Positions 53,681 to 63,472 are shown, numbered from the stretch's first letter. The stretch: DNA of 64,000 bases from Alteromonas portus (GCF_005117025.1 NZ_SWCO01000003.1:124001-188000); one strand, 5' to 3'. Numbers and translations are program-made. Notes: generated by a model not told the origin, from the sequence alone.

Positions 53681-55318
53681 TTATTTTGTTTTTGTTTTAA
53701 GCCACTTGCGACTTGGACTATTTTGCATGGTATGCCGCTTTATAATGCGGTGAGCTTCTGTAACCACATCATCCCGCTCTCGATAATCCCACAAGCGTTT
53801 GGCTACCATTCGATTATTCAGAGCGATGTCAACAATTGGCGTGACATAATCGCGTTCAATGTCAAAGTCTAACATCTGTGCCTCTAATGGCGGCAGCAAG
53901 TAGGGTGCATGAACGGCCTCGTTAGGTAAATTTGTTAACTCTGGAACCCACTTTTTAATAAACCTTCCTTGGGGATCTAATTTTTGTGACTGTGTCGCTG
54001 GGTTGTAAAGACGCACTGTATGAATACCGGTAACACTCACCTGCATTTGTATTTGTGGATAATGGATACCGGGTTCAAAGTCTAAAAACTGTGTTGCCAA
54101 ATAATGAGCAGCTTTCAACCAATGAACATTAAGGTGGTGACATAGAAAACTCGTGACCATTGCTCGCATACGAAAGTTGATATACCCGGTATATTTAAGT
54201 GCGCGCATGCAAGCGTCAACAAGCGGGTAACCAGTTTGACCCGTAGCCCAACGATGAAAACGACGTTCAGCTTCAGGGCCATCTATAAAGGGAAAGTTCT
54301 CGTAAGCGCTGTTCATAGAGCGCCATTCTATACTGTGCTCGCTTTCAAACTTTTGAATAAAATGGCAGTGCCAATGCAGTCTGGATGTAAAAGCCGATAG
54401 AGCACGGCTCCATTGCTTTTTTTGCTCAGCCGGAAGCGATTTTTTCTTTTTCTTCTCAACCAACACACTCTGGTAGACCTGCTTGATTGAGATATTACCC
54501 CACGCGAGATAGGGACTTAAGCGTGAGCATGAACGTCTTGCGTTCTCTGGCATAGAAATATGCTGATGATAATTCTTCCCACGCCCCATAAAAAAATCTT
54601 TCAAGGCCTGCCAAGCACGCTTTTCACCACCTAGCTGCATTTTGGCTACGGTGGATATTGCGCCATCTTTATTCGCTGTATCATTGAGTACGTTTAGAGA
54701 ACAACTCTCTGTGAAGCTTTCCGCCAAACTAATCTTTGTACAATTGAAATTTACCACATCATCAAATGATTTCGATGTAGCCAAAATGGCAGAATGTTCG
54801 CGCCAATTTGCCCAATTTGTTCTGGCGATATCAAAATCATAGGTGGGTGTTGCAAAATGATGCTCCCAGTTTACCTGCCATTGGTCGCGGTGCGGCAAAC
54901 CACGTATCACTGCACCATACTGAGACTCATAAAGTGGTATGTTGTTATTTTTCAAATAGCTACAAACAGCTATATCGCGGTTATACGTAACCTTTAAGCC
55001 TATTTCTTGGTAACTCCTAACCGCTGAAATGTTGTAATATTGAGCAATGAATTTAAGTGCCTCTACAACTTCGCAGTGCAGTGTCAAAACACCACTAAGT
55101 GATGGTATTTGACTATTTATGTCATCAATACTTTGCTGGATAAAACGCCAGTGGCGAATGTCCATATGCGGGTCTGCGATAAGTGATGGCTCCCAACAAA
55201 ACAGCAGAAGCACTTTTTCACTCGCTTCAAAAGCGCGATAAAGAGGCTCGTGATCACGTAAGCGTAGGTCTCGCTTTAACCAGATTACAGTAACAGACTC
55301 TTTGTGATTTACTAGCAT
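53681..55318 (-). CDS. Photolyase/cryptochrome-family flavoprotein of unassigned subclass
   Basis: A 545-residue protein with an N-terminal photolyase alpha/beta domain ([20 protein letters not shown]) and a C-terminal FAD-binding domain ([40 protein letters not shown] and [17 protein letters not shown]). In place of the usual SNWGNW or SNSASWQWVAG segment it has [20 protein letters not shown], so the flavin or substrate pocket differs from CPD, (6-4) and DASH enzymes. I recall relatives in marine Gammaproteobacteria and Bacteroidetes with no settled function. It is 15 bases downstream of the DASH gene, probably in one operon. Confidence 0.8.
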   Translation of the reverse strand: MLVNHKESVTVIWLKRDLRLRDHEPLYRAFEASEKVLLLFCWEPSLIADPHMDIRHWRFIQQSIDDINSQIPSLSGVLTLHCEVVEALKFIAQYYNISAVRSYQEIGLKVTYNRDIAVCSYLKNNNIPLYESQYGAVIRGLPHRDQWQVNWEHHFATPTYDFDIARTNWANWREHSAILATSKSFDDVVNFNCTKISLAESFTESCSLNVLNDTANKDGAISTVAKMQLGGEKRAWQALKDFFMGRGKNYHQHISMPENARRSCSRLSPYLAWGNISIKQVYQSVLVEKKKKKSLPAEQKKQWSRALSAFTSRLHWHCHFIQKFESEHSIEWRSMNSAYENFPFIDGPEAERRFHRWATGQTGYPLVDACMRALKYTGYINFRMRAMVTSFLCHHLNVHWLKAAHYLATQFLDFEPGIHYPQIQMQVSVTGIHTVRLYNPATQSQKLDPQGRFIKKWVPELTNLPNEAVHAPYLLPPLEAQMLDFDIERDYVTPIVDIALNNRMVAKRLWDYRERDDVVTEAHRIIKRHTMQNSPSRKWLKTKTK

Positions 55319-55333
55319 TATACAGACAACTAG

Positions 55334-56641
55334 CTACAGCCACTTATTGCGAAACTGACCAGTAGGGTCATAAATCTCAGTTTGCTTTTGCAAGTTGAAC
55401 TGCCTGTGGCCACGTGGGTCACTGCCAACGCCGGCTAAGTAAAGCCAATTGCCCCAATTACTACCTACATCGTAATCGACTAATTGGTGTTCGAACCAGG
55501 CAGCACCATATCGCCAGTCTTGCCGAAGCTCGTGAACAAAACAGCTCGCAACAAGCTGTCTACCGCGATTTGACATATAGCCAGTTTCAGCGAGTTGCCG
55601 CATACAGGCATCTACAATTGGATAGCCGGTTTTACCTTCGCACCAACGGGCAAATGTTTCGGGGCAATGTTTTGTCGAAGGTGTTTTACCCTGAATGCCA
55701 CTAAAGCGAAACCATTTGGCCCCATATTTACACTGTAACCAATGAAAAAACTCACGCCAAAGTAGTTCAAAATATATCCAGTAAGTAGACTCGTTCTTTT
55801 CTACGGTTTCTTCGAAGCGTTGCACTTGTCTGACAACCTCCCTCGGTGAAAGCGACCCGTTGGCAAGCCATGCAGATAGCTTTGTACTGTCTTGCCATGT
55901 ATCTAGTGCATTACGGGTTTCTTTGTAGGAAGCCGCAGCCTGCCAGTCGTAAAGGTAAGTGTTCAAGTGAGAAAGCGCGGCTGTTTCGCCACCTACAAAC
56001 GATGTTGCAGAAGGTTCAGGTAAATCAACATCCAAATTGAATAGAAAAGACGGGTCAAACTTTGGCACAAAGAAAGCGGGCAGGCTTTCGATAACTGGAT
56101 GGACCGATAATGGTTGGCAATATTTCTCTACTTTTCTGCGAAAAGGACTAAAAACGTCAGGCATATTTTCTATGCTAAATGGAAGTGTTTGTGCGTCAAA
56201 TAGGCCAAACGTTGAGGTCTCAATAACCGTTAACGTATCAAAAAAACGTTTAACTGTGTTTAGCTGTGCAGTTTCGTCGAAACCACAGTGCTTACTGACG
56301 CCCAGGTGGGAAAATTGTCCAGACTTTAATAAATCAACTAAACAAGCAGCCGGATTTCCCTTAAGTACAAGTAAGTCGTGACCCAGTTTTTTCAGTTGGT
56401 GCTTTAAATCTACCAACGTTTGCTTCAAGAAACGCTGTCTATGTTCGCCCATTGGGGCAATACCAAAGACGTTAGGGGTAAAGTTCTTGTCATCAATTAT
56501 ATAAACAAACGTTACCTCGCTGACCGATTTACACAGTGCCGAGATAGCCGCATTATCGTGTAGCCTTAGGTCATGTCTAAACCAGAATAAGCCCCGTTGA
56601 TGAGCGTTTGAACATCTTTCATTAGATTGTTGATTTATCAT
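55334..56641 (-). CDS. DASH-family cryptochrome/photolyase
   Basis: A 435-residue Cry-DASH protein, expected to bind FAD and an antenna folate and to repair cyclobutane dimers in single-stranded or looped DNA, with a possible sensory role. Family marks are GLFWFRHDLRLHDNAAISAL at the N-terminus, YWIYFELLWREFFHW, GKTGYPIVDACMRQLAETGY, GSNWGNWLYLAGVGSDPRG and the DASH ending RQFNLQKQTEIYDPTGQF, then FRNKWL. The end right after that motif is normal for short bacterial DASH proteins. It diverges from phrB across a 111-base gap, so both transcripts may share light or stress control. Confidence 0.9.
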   Translation of the reverse strand: MINQQSNERCSNAHQRGLFWFRHDLRLHDNAAISALCKSVSEVTFVYIIDDKNFTPNVFGIAPMGEHRQRFLKQTLVDLKHQLKKLGHDLLVLKGNPAACLVDLLKSGQFSHLGVSKHCGFDETAQLNTVKRFFDTLTVIETSTFGLFDAQTLPFSIENMPDVFSPFRRKVEKYCQPLSVHPVIESLPAFFVPKFDPSFLFNLDVDLPEPSATSFVGGETAALSHLNTYLYDWQAAASYKETRNALDTWQDSTKLSAWLANGSLSPREVVRQVQRFEETVEKNESTYWIYFELLWREFFHWLQCKYGAKWFRFSGIQGKTPSTKHCPETFARWCEGKTGYPIVDACMRQLAETGYMSNRGRQLVASCFVHELRQDWRYGAAWFEHQLVDYDVGSNWGNWLYLAGVGSDPRGHRQFNLQKQTEIYDPTGQFRNKWL

Positions 56642-56752
56642 ACTAATTTTAAGTGTTTTTTTGAGAATTACAGGGATCTTGAATCCGCTTTACTACGTAA
56701 TATCTCAAATACGAATAATATTTAGATTTGGCGCAACGCCTGAGGAAAAAAA

Positions 56753-58177
56753 GTGACCGTTCCTGTGAGCATCGTGTGGTTTAGACAAGACCTCCGCGTA
56801 AAAGATAACCCCGCATTAAACGCAGCATGTGATATGGGCAAAATAGTGCCTATCTACATTTACGACGATTCGTCACCTAATGGTAGAGAGCCTGGGGGCG
56901 CAAGCAAATGGTGGCTTCACCACTCTTTAGCCTCACTCAATAAACGTCTTAACGGTCACTTGCAAATATTTAAAGGTGATCCGCAGGTTCTAGTTCCAAA
57001 ATTAATGGAAACCTTTAATGCGAGGGGGATTTTCTGGAACCGATGCTATGAGCCCTGGCAAATAAATCGTGACAAGGCAATTAAGCAAACACTGATTGAT
57101 AGTGAATATGAAGCACACAGTTGCAATGGAAGCCTTTTGTGGGAACCAATGAAAGTGCTCAAAAAAGACGGCACGCCATATCGCGTATTCACTCCCTATT
57201 ACAAAAAAGGCTGTTTACAAGTAGAGGAGCCTCGATACCCTAAAGCGCCTCCGGCACGCATAACTTATGCAGACGTAAAAAATGAGGGTATTGAATTAGC
57301 ATCGCTAAACTTGCTACCCACTATTAAGTGGGATGAAACCATTGCTAAAGAATGGACACCAGGTGAAGACGGTGCGGCTGATAACTTAGCAGACTTTATT
57401 GAAAACTCTGCACGAAAATATAAAGACGGGCGTGACATTCCCTCTGCACGAGGAACTTCACGTTTATCGCCGCATTTACATTTTGGCGAAGTTTCGCCAA
57501 ACCAAGTTTGGTATGCAATAAAAGATAAATTCGGAAATAGCGAAGACAAAAGCATTGAAACCTATTTGAGCGAGTTAGGTTGGCGTGAGTTTAGCTATTA
57601 CTTGCTATTTCATTTTCCAACGCTGCCAAATAAAAACTTCAACGACAAGTTCGATAAATTTCCTTGGCGCACAGATGCGAAGGCACTTAAAGCGTGGCAA
57701 AAAGGAAAAACGGGTATTCCTATTGTCGACGCTGGTATGCGAGAACTATGGCAAACAGGCTACATGCATAATCGCGTGCGCATGATTGTTGGCTCATTTC
57801 TGGTTAAAAATTTATTGCTAAGTTGGCATGAAGGCGAGAGATGGTTTTGGGACACGTTATTAGACGCTGACCTTGCCAGTAACAGTGCCAGTTGGCAGTG
57901 GGTTGCGGGTTCTGGAGCAGACGCAGCGCCTTACTTTAGGATCTTCAACCCAATACTCCAAGGTGAGAAGTTTGATAAAAAGGGCAACTATGTTCGCAAG
58001 TATTGCCCAGAGCTAAACAAACTTTCAGACAAGTACATTCATAAACCATGGGAAGCCCCCACTGCAATATTGAAAGACGCAGGCATAGAACTTGGTAAGG
58101 AATACCCTAAGCCTATTGTTGATTTGAAAGCATCTCGGCAGCGTGCCCTCGATGCGTTTCAGCAAATAAAAGAGTAG
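56753..58177 (+). CDS. phrB: Class I cyclobutane pyrimidine dimer photolyase
   Basis: A 474-residue enzyme (Escherichia coli PhrB is 472) that splits UV-induced cyclobutane pyrimidine dimers using blue light and FADH-. The antenna domain starts with VSIVWFRQDLRVKDNPALN. The FAD domain has GTSRLSPHLHFGEVSPNQVW, WREFSYYLLFHFP, GIPIVDAGMRELWQTGYMHN and SNSASWQWVAGSGADAAPYF, all standard for class I. It starts with GTG and a TGAGGA site eight bases upstream. The FeS photolyase gene follows after five bases. Confidence 0.95.
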   Translation: MTVPVSIVWFRQDLRVKDNPALNAACDMGKIVPIYIYDDSSPNGREPGGASKWWLHHSLASLNKRLNGHLQIFKGDPQVLVPKLMETFNARGIFWNRCYEPWQINRDKAIKQTLIDSEYEAHSCNGSLLWEPMKVLKKDGTPYRVFTPYYKKGCLQVEEPRYPKAPPARITYADVKNEGIELASLNLLPTIKWDETIAKEWTPGEDGAADNLADFIENSARKYKDGRDIPSARGTSRLSPHLHFGEVSPNQVWYAIKDKFGNSEDKSIETYLSELGWREFSYYLLFHFPTLPNKNFNDKFDKFPWRTDAKALKAWQKGKTGIPIVDAGMRELWQTGYMHNRVRMIVGSFLVKNLLLSWHEGERWFWDTLLDADLASNSASWQWVAGSGADAAPYFRIFNPILQGEKFDKKGNYVRKYCPELNKLSDKYIHKPWEAPTAILKDAGIELGKEYPKPIVDLKASRQRALDAFQQIKE

Positions 58178-58182
58178 GGTGT

Positions 58183-59721
58183 ATGGCAACACTTATTTTG
58201 GTATTAGGCGATCAGCTTACTGAAACATTGCCCGCGATCGCTGAAGCGGTAAAAAGCAAAGACACTATTTTAATGGCTGAGGTACGTGAGGAAGCAACTT
58301 ACGTAAAACACCACAAGAAAAAAATTGCGTTCTTGTTTAGCGCCATGCGCCATTTTGCCCAGGCGTTGCGTGACGACAATTTTAACGTTAACTACGTCAA
58401 ATATACTGATGACAATAACAAAGGTGACTTACTTGCTCAGGTTAAACACGAAGTCAGTGTACATAATTACGATGCTGTAAAAGTAACCATGCCGGGAGAG
58501 TACCGTTTGCTAAAAAGCATGGAGCAATGGGAAAACGCGCTTGGCATTCCCGTAACAATCTGCGATGACAACCGGTTCCTCTCTACGCCAAAGGAATTCA
58601 CAGATTGGGCCGAAGGTAGAAAGCAGCTCCGAATGGAGTTTTTCTACCGTGAAATGCGCCGCAAGCACAACATACTAATGGAGGGTAAAAATCCAATTGG
58701 TGGTAAATGGAATTACGACTCCCAAAATCGTGAATCTATGCCAGAAACTCAAAAAGTACCAAAACACACCACATTTGACATTGACGATATTACTTCAGAT
58801 GTTATCGAATTAGTTAAAAACGAATTTAACGATCATTTCGGCGATATTGATAGCTTTCACTTCGCCGTGACACGAAAAGACGCACTTACCGTTTTAAACA
58901 CCTTCATAGAAGAAAGACTGCCAAATTTTGGGCAGTATCAAGATGCCATGGTTGAGGGTAAGCCTTGGCTTTATCACTCTCATATCGCGTTTTACTTGAA
59001 TTGTGGTTTATTAACTCCAAAAGAAGCCATTCAAGCCGCAGAACAGGCGTACTACGCTGGACAAGTACCTCTTAACTCTGCTGAAGGATTTATTCGACAG
59101 ATATTGGGTTGGCGCGAGTACGTAAGAGGCTTCTATTGGCATTTCATGCCGAATTTGAAGACAGACAATTACTTTAACAACAGCCGTGCATTACCTTCGT
59201 TTTTTTGGGACGCCCAAACCAACATGAACTGCATGCGCCAATGTATAAAAGAAACCCAACAAAACGCTTATGCCCATCACATACAGCGGCTAATGGTGAT
59301 TGGAAACTTTAGTTTATTAACTGAATTAAGTCCTGAAGAGGTACAAGCATGGTATCTGCTTGTGTACGCCGATGCTTATGAATGGGTTGAACTGCCTAAT
59401 GTAGCGGGAATGATCTTGTACAGCGACGGTGGAAACTTAGCAAGTAAACCCTACGTCGCAAGTGGTAGCTATATCAACAAAATGAGCAACTACTGCAAAA
59501 ATTGTGGCTACCAGGTTTCGAAGAAAACGGGACCGAAAGCGTGCCCCTTTAACTACCTGTACTGGCATTTTATTGATAAGCACAAGGAAAAATTAAGCAA
59601 CAACCACCGCATGGCCATGATTTATAAAACCTACGGGCGGATGAAAGAAGAGAATATCGAAGCCATGAAACAGGACGCGACCCTATTTTTATCAAAACTT
59701 ACGAAAAATGAAGAAGTCTGA
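58183..59721 (+). CDS. Iron-sulfur bacterial cryptochrome/(6-4) photolyase (FeS-BCP, PhrB type)
   Basis: A 512-residue member of the photolyase-related family (DPRP) whose characterised relatives repair (6-4) photoproducts (Agrobacterium PhrB) or act as CryB in Rhodobacter. The N-terminus [20 protein letters not shown] is typical. Four 4Fe-4S cysteines fall at residues 350, 438, 441 and 454, in [18 protein letters not shown] and [17 protein letters not shown], which is exactly the Agrobacterium numbering as I remember it. The FAD region has [20 protein letters not shown]. It follows phrB after five bases and overlaps the DUF2256 gene. Confidence 0.93.
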   Translation: MATLILVLGDQLTETLPAIAEAVKSKDTILMAEVREEATYVKHHKKKIAFLFSAMRHFAQALRDDNFNVNYVKYTDDNNKGDLLAQVKHEVSVHNYDAVKVTMPGEYRLLKSMEQWENALGIPVTICDDNRFLSTPKEFTDWAEGRKQLRMEFFYREMRRKHNILMEGKNPIGGKWNYDSQNRESMPETQKVPKHTTFDIDDITSDVIELVKNEFNDHFGDIDSFHFAVTRKDALTVLNTFIEERLPNFGQYQDAMVEGKPWLYHSHIAFYLNCGLLTPKEAIQAAEQAYYAGQVPLNSAEGFIRQILGWREYVRGFYWHFMPNLKTDNYFNNSRALPSFFWDAQTNMNCMRQCIKETQQNAYAHHIQRLMVIGNFSLLTELSPEEVQAWYLLVYADAYEWVELPNVAGMILYSDGGNLASKPYVASGSYINKMSNYCKNCGYQVSKKTGPKACPFNYLYWHFIDKHKEKLSNNHRMAMIYKTYGRMKEENIEAMKQDATLFLSKLTKNEEV

Positions 59722-59860
59722 TTTACCTACAAAGATGTGCCCAGTCTGTGAGAGGCCATTTACATGGCGCAAGAAATGGGAGAAAAACTGGGAAAACGTG
59801 CGTTACTGTTCGAAGCGATGTGCTTCATCAAAAAACAAAACCAAATCCAATTATGGTTAA
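59708..59860 (+). CDS. DUF2256 small zinc-finger-like protein
   Basis: A 50-residue protein missed by length cut-offs. It has CPVC and CSKRC metal-binding pairs around [16 protein letters not shown], the DUF2256 signature, so one zinc is probable. It overlaps the end of the FeS photolyase gene by 14 bases, so translation is coupled. DUF2256 genes commonly accompany photolyase-related genes, which supports a helper role in photorepair, but the function is not known. Confidence 0.9.
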   Translation: MKKSDLPTKMCPVCERPFTWRKKWEKNWENVRYCSKRCASSKNKTKSNYG

Positions 59861-59877
59861 CCTAGCGTAACTAAACT

Positions 59878-59920
59878 GGCAAATTAAGAGTTTTAGCGCT
59901 TTTTAATTTGCCATTGTTTT
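59878..59920 (+). terminator. Probable terminator after the phrB operon
   Basis: GGCAAATTAA and TTAATTTGCC form a 10-base stem with a 15-base loop, followed by ATTGTTTTAT, about 20 bases past the DUF2256 stop codon. The long loop lowers confidence. The rest of the gap to 60129 shows no gene and no clear Fur site. Confidence 0.6.
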
Positions 59921-60129
59921 ATCGAGGCGCGAGTTTGCCCGCTACCACCAGCAGTCTTTGAACGGTCGCCCAGATTAGACCTTCTAACTGCCGCCTTTGT
60001 TGTCTACTTCTCTTAAGCCATAACAGTGCGGCGGCAACATGCCGTTAACATATGTGTCAAATGTAACCTTCATTGAACGGGTCGCATAACGAACTTAGGA
60101 TTACGACAAACCAGGTTCTAGAAGTAGTA

Positions 60130-61494
60130 ATGGCAATGTCTACAAAAGCAGCAATTTTACAAAACTCTTTATTCAGCACATTTTTTAAACAATTTTTTTT
60201 ATCACTCATTGGCCTTATTGCTTTAACAACCGCTAGCTTAGTTGATGGTATTTTTATAGGCCAATACGTCGGCGCACAAGGTCTAGCCGCAGTAACGTTA
60301 CTTTTACCTTACATTACGTTTCTTGTAGCTCTTTCTTTAATGCTCGCAATTGGGGGAAGCGTTACTATTGGTACCTTCATGGGGAAGGGCGATACCCATT
60401 CTGCCAGTGCATTATTCACGCAAATTTTAGTGGTTACAGTAACCCTCAATATAGTATTGGCAGGATTAAGCTACATTGCGGAACCAGCTTTGTTTTGGCT
60501 ACTTCACATTCCGTCTGACATCGCGCCACTAACAAAGCAATATTTTTCCGTTCTTCGATGGGTATTCATTCTTCAGTTCTCAGGCATGGTGCTTTACTAC
60601 CTTGTGCGAGCAGATGGCTACACCAAACTTGCTACCACTGCATTACTTATAGGTGCAGTATCTAACATAGCGTTAGATGCGCTATTGGTAGGGCATTTGG
60701 GCTTTGGCATGGAGGGTGCAGCTTATGCAACTGGCCTAGCACAAGCTCTTCAGCTCATTATATTACTAGCATTTTTTGCTGATAAGAGCCGAGCAATTAC
60801 GCTTTCAACGTTTAATAAACCGTGGCGGCGTCTTTTTTACGTTTTAAAGAATGGCATTTCAGAGTTTACTAATGAAATTTCCGTGGGTGTGCTTTTCTTG
60901 GTCATCAACGCACTACTTGTAATAAGGTCTGGCAGCGAGGGTGTAGCTGCATACAGTGTGGTTAATTACTTTATATTTTTAAGTATTATGCTCAGCTTTG
61001 GTATCGCAGACGCACTGCATTTACTTGTTAGCTACAATCGCGGAGCCTCACAGCTTACAAGGGTTAATGCTTTTTTATTGATAGCGTTAGGTACCGTGTT
61101 TATTGTTGGACTGATAATAACAGCGTGCTTATTGTGGTTTAAACAATTCTTTATTGGCCTTTTTCTGGCCCCCACACAACAAGTATCTAACTACGCGTAT
61201 ATCATTATTCTGTATATTTGGCCGCTTTTCCTAGTAAACGGCTGTAATGTACTACTTAGTGTGTTTTTAACTGCCATTGAAAGGCCGTTTCATTCTGCTG
61301 TCATTGCATTAGGCAGAAGTATTCTGTTTCCAGTTTGCTTTTTACTATTTTTATTCCATTTCACTACTTCAACATCATTAGATAAAAGTACGGACTTTTC
61401 GTTTCTTATAGCACTTCCCATTGCAGAGTGGGTGACGCTGTGCTGCGCAGTCTTTTTTGTTTATAAACATTATTATCTAAAACGAAACACTTAA
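60130..61494 (+). CDS. MATE family efflux transporter, candidate siderophore exporter
   Basis: A 454-residue inner-membrane protein with about 12 hydrophobic segments and the MATE layout of two related six-helix halves. The N-terminal region has TTASLVDGIFIGQYVGAQG, and the segment PLTKQYFSVLRWVF fits the family. The ATG at 60130 is used; an in-frame TTG at 60073 would add 19 polar residues and is unlikely. It ends 97 bases before the siderophore synthetase genes on the same strand. Export of the siderophore is plausible, but the substrate could equally be a drug or metabolite, and no Fur site is seen before it. Confidence 0.85.
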   Translation: MAMSTKAAILQNSLFSTFFKQFFLSLIGLIALTTASLVDGIFIGQYVGAQGLAAVTLLLPYITFLVALSLMLAIGGSVTIGTFMGKGDTHSASALFTQILVVTVTLNIVLAGLSYIAEPALFWLLHIPSDIAPLTKQYFSVLRWVFILQFSGMVLYYLVRADGYTKLATTALLIGAVSNIALDALLVGHLGFGMEGAAYATGLAQALQLIILLAFFADKSRAITLSTFNKPWRRLFYVLKNGISEFTNEISVGVLFLVINALLVIRSGSEGVAAYSVVNYFIFLSIMLSFGIADALHLLVSYNRGASQLTRVNAFLLIALGTVFIVGLIITACLLWFKQFFIGLFLAPTQQVSNYAYIIILYIWPLFLVNGCNVLLSVFLTAIERPFHSAVIALGRSILFPVCFLLFLFHFTTSTSLDKSTDFSFLIALPIAEWVTLCCAVFFVYKHYYLKRNT

Positions 61495-61531
61495 AAAATA
61501 ACCACATGTAACAAATGTAAAAGTCTTTGCT

Positions 61532-61550
61532 AATGAGAACCATTCTCACT
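61532..61550. promoter_or_regulatory. Fur-box-like operator upstream of the siderophore genes
   Basis: AATGAGAACCATTCTCACT contains the inverted repeat TGAGAA-CCA-TTCTCA, in good agreement with the Fur box (GATAATGATAATCATTATC). It lies 42 bases before the asbA-like start codon, in the expected promoter position. Iron repression of the synthetase genes is inferred. Confidence 0.78.
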
Positions 61551-61591
61551 AAATTGGCCCGGTAATTTGCTCATCTTAAAAGGGTCTATGC

Positions 61592-63472
61592 ATGACTTCA
61601 GTCGCTAAGAAACAGGCTAATAACGCGTCGTTTCAGGCATTCATGAATGCTTATATCAAAGAAATCGATACGGGGGTTTGGCACACTAAAGCAGAGTGGG
61701 TAATACGAACAGGTATTCAGTTACATCAAAATGATAAATATGCCGTTGAGCTTTTTCTAACCGCTAATAATACTCGGTTATCAGTATCCGCATCATATCG
61801 TTCCACGGTAGGACGCCATATATTCACCTCGATATACAAACAACTTCCTAATAGTCTTCAATGGGAAGAAATTTCCTTCATGAGCGCTATTCTATTGCTC
61901 ATCGACGAAATCTACAGTGAAGGCGAAACAAATACAATCGCAGAGCAAAGCTTAGAACTTTACGCCAGGACCATCGAAAGTCATCAAATTATGGCGATGT
62001 ATCTAGAAAATCGTGCAGGCGATCCCGACCTGGAAAGTAATCGTTTTATCGACTCTGAACAAGCTATTCTCTTTGGGCATTGGTTACATCCCACACCCAA
62101 GTCCAGACAGGGAATGCATCGATGGCAGCACGAACTTTTCACGCCAGAACTGAAAGGCCAGTTCAAGCTACATTATTTTGCGGCCAAGCAACCTATCACA
62201 TTTTCTAATAGCGCTGAAACAGAGTGCGCTTTTGAAATACTTGAAAATATAGCGCTAAGTGATGGAACCTCTTCTACCAAAGCACTTATTGAAGAAATAC
62301 ATCGTAAAAATTTAAAGTTATTAGCGGTACATCCACTTCAAGCTGACTGGCTGTGCGCTCAGGCTCCTATACAAAAAATGCTTATTGAAGGTGAGTTGCT
62401 CCAACTAGGAGAGTTAGGGCCTTCATTTACGCCTACGTCTTCAGTAAGAACTCTGTATAACGCAGAGTTAAACTACATGGTGAAAGTTTCTATACCTGTG
62501 AAGGTAACTAATTCTTTAAGAAAGAATATGCACCATGAATTAGAGGCTGGCGTCACCCTTTGCCGTCTACTTAAACGATGTGGCTTTTCTACACATTATC
62601 CTCAGTTCAGATTTATTGAGGACCCTGCATATATTTCTCTAAACGCAGGTAACGGTAAAGAAAGTGGGTTTGAGTTAATACTAAGAAAAAACCCTTTCAA
62701 TAAAATTAATGAATCTGCTGGTTCTTGCACAACGCAGTCTATAGCAGCCCTAGTTCAAGATCCTCTCGTGCCCGGTGGACAATCTCGACTTGCTTCTATC
62801 ATTCACTCGCAGGCACAAAAAGAAGGCATTGATAGTAGTGAGGTGGCTGCAAAATGGTTTGATACTTATTTGAATTGTGCCATTGAGCCAGCAATAAGAC
62901 TCTTCGACCAATGTGGAATAGCCTTAGAGGCGCATCAACAAAATTCACTATTAGCAATATCTGAAGGCTATCCTACAGCTTACTATTACCGTGATAACCA
63001 GGGTTTTTATTTGTCAAAAGAAAGACAACAAATACTTGAAACCATGGAGCCTCAACTCGTTCACTGCAAAGACCTGTTTTACAGTGAACAAATGATAATT
63101 AATCGATTTACATATTATCTGTTTTTTAATCAATTATTCGCTGTGATCAGTCGCCTCGGTAGCGACCAACTCGCGTTAGAGCCTACCTTACTAAATAAAA
63201 CCTACCATAGATTAAAATCCATGCTGCCTAGTTTAGGTTCACTGGGCACCGCTTTCGTAACCTCGGTATTAGCACGAGCAAAACTTCCTTTTAAAGCCAA
63301 CCTTCTTACTCGGGTAAAGGATGTTGATGAGCTTGAAGCACAAGATGAGCTAGCTGTGTATGTATGGGTAATTAACCCATTTAAAAATATTGAACAGCTG
63401 AGTGAAGCACCATCGCATGTTAACGAGCAACGACAAGAAAGTGCAGATAGGGTAGTTGCCAATGCTTGCTAA
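61592..63472 (+). CDS. asbA: IucA/IucC-family NIS siderophore synthetase, AsbA-like
   Basis: A 626-residue NRPS-independent siderophore synthetase that adenylates citrate or a derivative and condenses it with an amine. Family motifs are LFGHWLHPTPKSRQG, FTPELKGQFKLHYF, VHPLQADWL, TPTSSVRTLYNAELNYMVK, VSIPVKVTNSLRKN, LEAHQQNSLL and YYRDNQGFYL. From memory these follow Bacillus anthracis AsbA (petrobactin, citrate-spermidine condensation) closely, including a C-terminal KANLLTR-x-x-DVDEL. An AGGG site is eight bases before the ATG, downstream of a Fur box. It overlaps the next synthetase by 11 bases. The petrobactin assignment is probable, not certain. Confidence 0.85.
   Translation: MTSVAKKQANNASFQAFMNAYIKEIDTGVWHTKAEWVIRTGIQLHQNDKYAVELFLTANNTRLSVSASYRSTVGRHIFTSIYKQLPNSLQWEEISFMSAILLLIDEIYSEGETNTIAEQSLELYARTIESHQIMAMYLENRAGDPDLESNRFIDSEQAILFGHWLHPTPKSRQGMHRWQHELFTPELKGQFKLHYFAAKQPITFSNSAETECAFEILENIALSDGTSSTKALIEEIHRKNLKLLAVHPLQADWLCAQAPIQKMLIEGELLQLGELGPSFTPTSSVRTLYNAELNYMVKVSIPVKVTNSLRKNMHHELEAGVTLCRLLKRCGFSTHYPQFRFIEDPAYISLNAGNGKESGFELILRKNPFNKINESAGSCTTQSIAALVQDPLVPGGQSRLASIIHSQAQKEGIDSSEVAAKWFDTYLNCAIEPAIRLFDQCGIALEAHQQNSLLAISEGYPTAYYYRDNQGFYLSKERQQILETMEPQLVHCKDLFYSEQMIINRFTYYLFFNQLFAVISRLGSDQLALEPTLLNKTYHRLKSMLPSLGSLGTAFVTSVLARAKLPFKANLLTRVKDVDELEAQDELAVYVWVINPFKNIEQLSEAPSHVNEQRQESADRVVANAC

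Noticed and set aside
55334-55420. Possible truncation of the DASH cryptochrome, because it ends abruptly at FRNKWL
   Set aside because: Short bacterial DASH proteins end just after this motif, and all FAD-domain segments are present.
53681-58177. The photolyase genes as recent tandem duplicates
   Set aside because: Their diagnostic motifs place them in different subfamilies and their lengths differ, so local duplication does not explain the cluster.
60073-60129. Upstream extension of the MATE gene from a TTG codon
   Set aside because: It adds 19 polar residues not expected before the first membrane helix; the ATG at 60130 fits the family better.
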